From: Iamia sp964643485
GTDB lineage: Bacteria > Actinomycetota > Acidimicrobiia > Acidimicrobiales > Iamiaceae
Assembly: GCA_964643485.1 (NCBI GenBank)
Contig: CAZXRA010000152.1
Span: 1-7,247, forward strand
Length of the DNA: 7,247 nucleotides
Direction: 5' to 3'
Both the position numbers and the translations under genes were made by a program. Positions within the stretch are counted from its first letter, which is position 1. Each line of letters opens with the position of its first letter. Below, in pieces: positions 6,013 through 7,247 of the stretch. Below the pieces are notes generated by a model. That model did not search any database, was not told the origin of the DNA, and saw only the letters and a list, made by a program, of their open reading frames with translations.

Positions 6013-6734
6013 GCACCGAGGAGCCGCTCGACGCCATCGAGCTCATCGCCACCGTCAGCCACGAGCTGCGGAGCCCCCTCACCTCCATCAAGGGCTTCAC
6101 CAGCCTCCTGCTCTCTCGTTGGGACGGCATCGCCGACGACCGCAAGCGCGAGATGTTGGAGCAGGTCCGCCACGACGCCGACCGGGTCACCCGCATGCTC
6201 ACGGAGCTGCTCGACATCTCCCGGTTGGAGAAGGGGCGCCTGCACCTGCGCCCCCGGGTCGTCGACCTGCCCGCCCTCACCCGCTCTGTGGTGGCCAAGG
6301 TGGCGTTGGAGGAGGAAGCCCTCGATGTCACCCTGACGTTCCCCGCCGACTTCCCCGAGGTGATCGCCGACGCTGACAAGGTCGAGCAGGTGCTCACCAA
6401 CCTGGTCGAGAACGCGGCGAAGTACGCCAGCCCCCAGGGCCTGACCATCGAGGGTGCCGTCGACCCGAGTGGAGACGAGGTGGCGGTCGCCGTTCACGAC
6501 CGAGGCGCGGGCATCCCGGCCGACGACCTGCCCCGGGTGTTCGAGCGCTTCTTTCGCCGGGAGGTGGGACGGCCCACGGGCACCGGTCTGGGACTGTGGA
6601 TCAGCCGGGGCCTGGTCGAGGCCCACGGCGGCACCCTCACCGCGGCGTCGGTGGTGGGGGAGGGCAGCACCTTCACCTTCACCCTCCCTCTGGGCAACCG
6701 ACTTGTGGAGGGCGTCGGGCCCTTGGCAGGGTGA
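6009..6734 (+). CDS. Soluble sensor histidine kinase lacking a sensor domain
   Basis: A 241-residue protein with only the transmitter half of a two-component kinase. The HisKA dimerisation domain starts almost at once. SHELRSPLTSIKGF (residues 17-30) places the phospho-accepting histidine at H18. The HATPase domain follows, with the N box NLVENAAKYA (131-140), G1 HDRGAGIP (163-170), the F box FERFFRR (178-184) and G2 GTGLGLWISRGLVEAHGG (191-208). All catalytic elements look intact. No signal peptide, membrane helix, PAS, GAF or HAMP domain precedes H18, so it should be cytoplasmic, with no visible means of sensing. GTG at 6009 shares GTGA with the upstream stop. GGAGG at 6003-6007 is only 1 nt away, so termination-reinitiation is more likely than fresh initiation. 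Extending the frame upstream to 5880 would overlap the methyltransferase and gives no recognisable domain. No response regulator lies in the window. Confidence 0.9.
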   Translation: MSTEEPLDAIELIATVSHELRSPLTSIKGFTSLLLSRWDGIADDRKREMLEQVRHDADRVTRMLTELLDISRLEKGRLHLRPRVVDLPALTRSVVAKVALEEEALDVTLTFPADFPEVIADADKVEQVLTNLVENAAKYASPQGLTIEGAVDPSGDEVAVAVHDRGAGIPADDLPRVFERFFRREVGRPTGTGLGLWISRGLVEAHGGTLTAASVVGEGSTFTFTLPLGNRLVEGVGPLAG

Positions 6735-7247
6735 GCCGCGTGGGCGCCTCCGTGGTCGACGTCATCATCGAGCTCGGGGCCCAGGCGGTGGCCGCCCTCC
6801 GGGGCGCCCCCGACCTCGACGCCCTGAAGGCCCTCGTCACCGAGCTCACGGGCAAGCAGTCGGCCCTGGCCGAGGCCAAGCGGTCCCTGGGGGCCCTGGA
6901 TGCCGATGCCCGCCGGGAGGCGGGCCAGGTCCTCAACCGGGTGAACGCCGAGGTGGGCCAAGCCGCGGCCGAGCGCCGGGGCGAGCTGGAGGCCGCGGTG
7001 CGGGCCGAGCGCCTCGCCGCCGAGCGCATCGACCTCACCGAGGTGCGGGCCGAGCGGCGCACCGGGCACCTCCACCTCGTCACCCAGACCATCGAGGAGC
7101 TGGAGGACATCTTCGTGGGCCTCGGCTTCGCGGTGGCCGAGGGCCCCGAGGTGGAGGACGACTGGCACAACTTCACCGGCCTCAACGTCCCCGCCCACCA
7201 CCCGGCCCGGGACATGCAGGACACCTTCTTCGTCGACCTGGGCGGCG
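6731..7247 (+). CDS. pheS: Phenylalanine--tRNA ligase alpha subunit, 3'-truncated
   Basis: This is the first 172 codons of the alpha subunit of class II phenylalanyl-tRNA synthetase, which with PheT charges tRNA-Phe. The N-terminal part (to about residue 95) is a charged Ala/Glu/Arg-rich coiled coil that contacts tRNA, ending near ERIDLTEVRAERRTGHLH. The catalytic domain then begins, with TIEELEDIFVGLGF, VAEGPEVEDDWHNF and LNVPAHHPARDMQDTFFVD, typical of bacterial PheS. The frame stays open to the window edge, and pheT would be expected after it. GTG at 6731 overlaps the kinase stop as GTGA. A second in-frame GTG at 6740 has AGGG at 6728-6731, 8 nt upstream, and may be the real start. Identity is certain, the start uncertain by three codons. 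Confidence 0.95.
   Translation, partial: MSRVGASVVDVIIELGAQAVAALRGAPDLDALKALVTELTGKQSALAEAKRSLGALDADARREAGQVLNRVNAEVGQAAAERRGELEAAVRAERLAAERIDLTEVRAERRTGHLHLVTQTIEELEDIFVGLGFAVAEGPEVEDDWHNFTGLNVPAHHPARDMQDTFFVDLGG

Noticed and set aside
5340..6626. A 428-codon minus-strand open frame opposite the methyltransferase and kinase
   Set aside because: Both plus-strand genes have complete catalytic motifs. The antisense frame shows none and is a composition artefact.
6494..7201. A 235-codon minus-strand open frame opposite the kinase end and pheS
   Set aside because: The plus strand encodes clear HATPase and PheS motifs through this span, so the antisense frame is a shadow.

Overview
The window reads as a chromosomal segment of a very GC-rich actinobacterium. 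Codon third positions are almost all G or C. The order infC-rpmI-rplT, then an rRNA methyltransferase, then pheS is familiar from Actinobacteria, and a DUF1844-type protein lies next to infC. The protein flavour, together with a KorAB oxidoreductase close by, would suit the Acidimicrobiia, but that placement is inference. I see no insertion sequence, prophage, CRISPR array, tRNA or rRNA.

Layout, left to right. (1) Positions 1-1979, plus strand: the end of a 2-oxoacid:ferredoxin oxidoreductase alpha subunit (korA-type), overlapping the complete beta subunit (korB-type) by 8 nt. (2) Positions 1994-3462, minus strand: a two-gene unit in which a DUF1844-type protein is followed by galE through a 4-nt GTGA overlap. 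galE converges on korB with only 14 nt between them. (3) Positions 3463-3761: a divergent control region. It holds a candidate sigma-70-type promoter and a run of GC-rich hairpins, the last followed by six T, which looks like a structured infC leader. A six-codon mini-ORF ends on the infC start. (4) Positions 3762-5100, plus strand: infC (IF3, apparently starting at a rare ATA codon), rpmI (bL35) and rplT (bL20). (5) Positions 5125-7247, plus strand: a SpoU-family RNA methyltransferase, a small histidine kinase with no sensor domain, and the start of pheS. The last two junctions are GTGA stop/start overlaps.

The right half is a translation operon: initiation factor, two large-subunit proteins, an rRNA-modifying enzyme and phenylalanyl-tRNA synthetase. 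A soluble histidine kinase sits inside it with no response regulator visible. The left half is central metabolism (ferredoxin-linked oxidation of a 2-oxoacid) and sugar-nucleotide supply (UDP-galactose). I find no clearly new multi-gene system. The points most worth checking are the infC leader and its non-canonical start with the overlapping mini-ORF, and the sensor-less kinase built into the translation operon.
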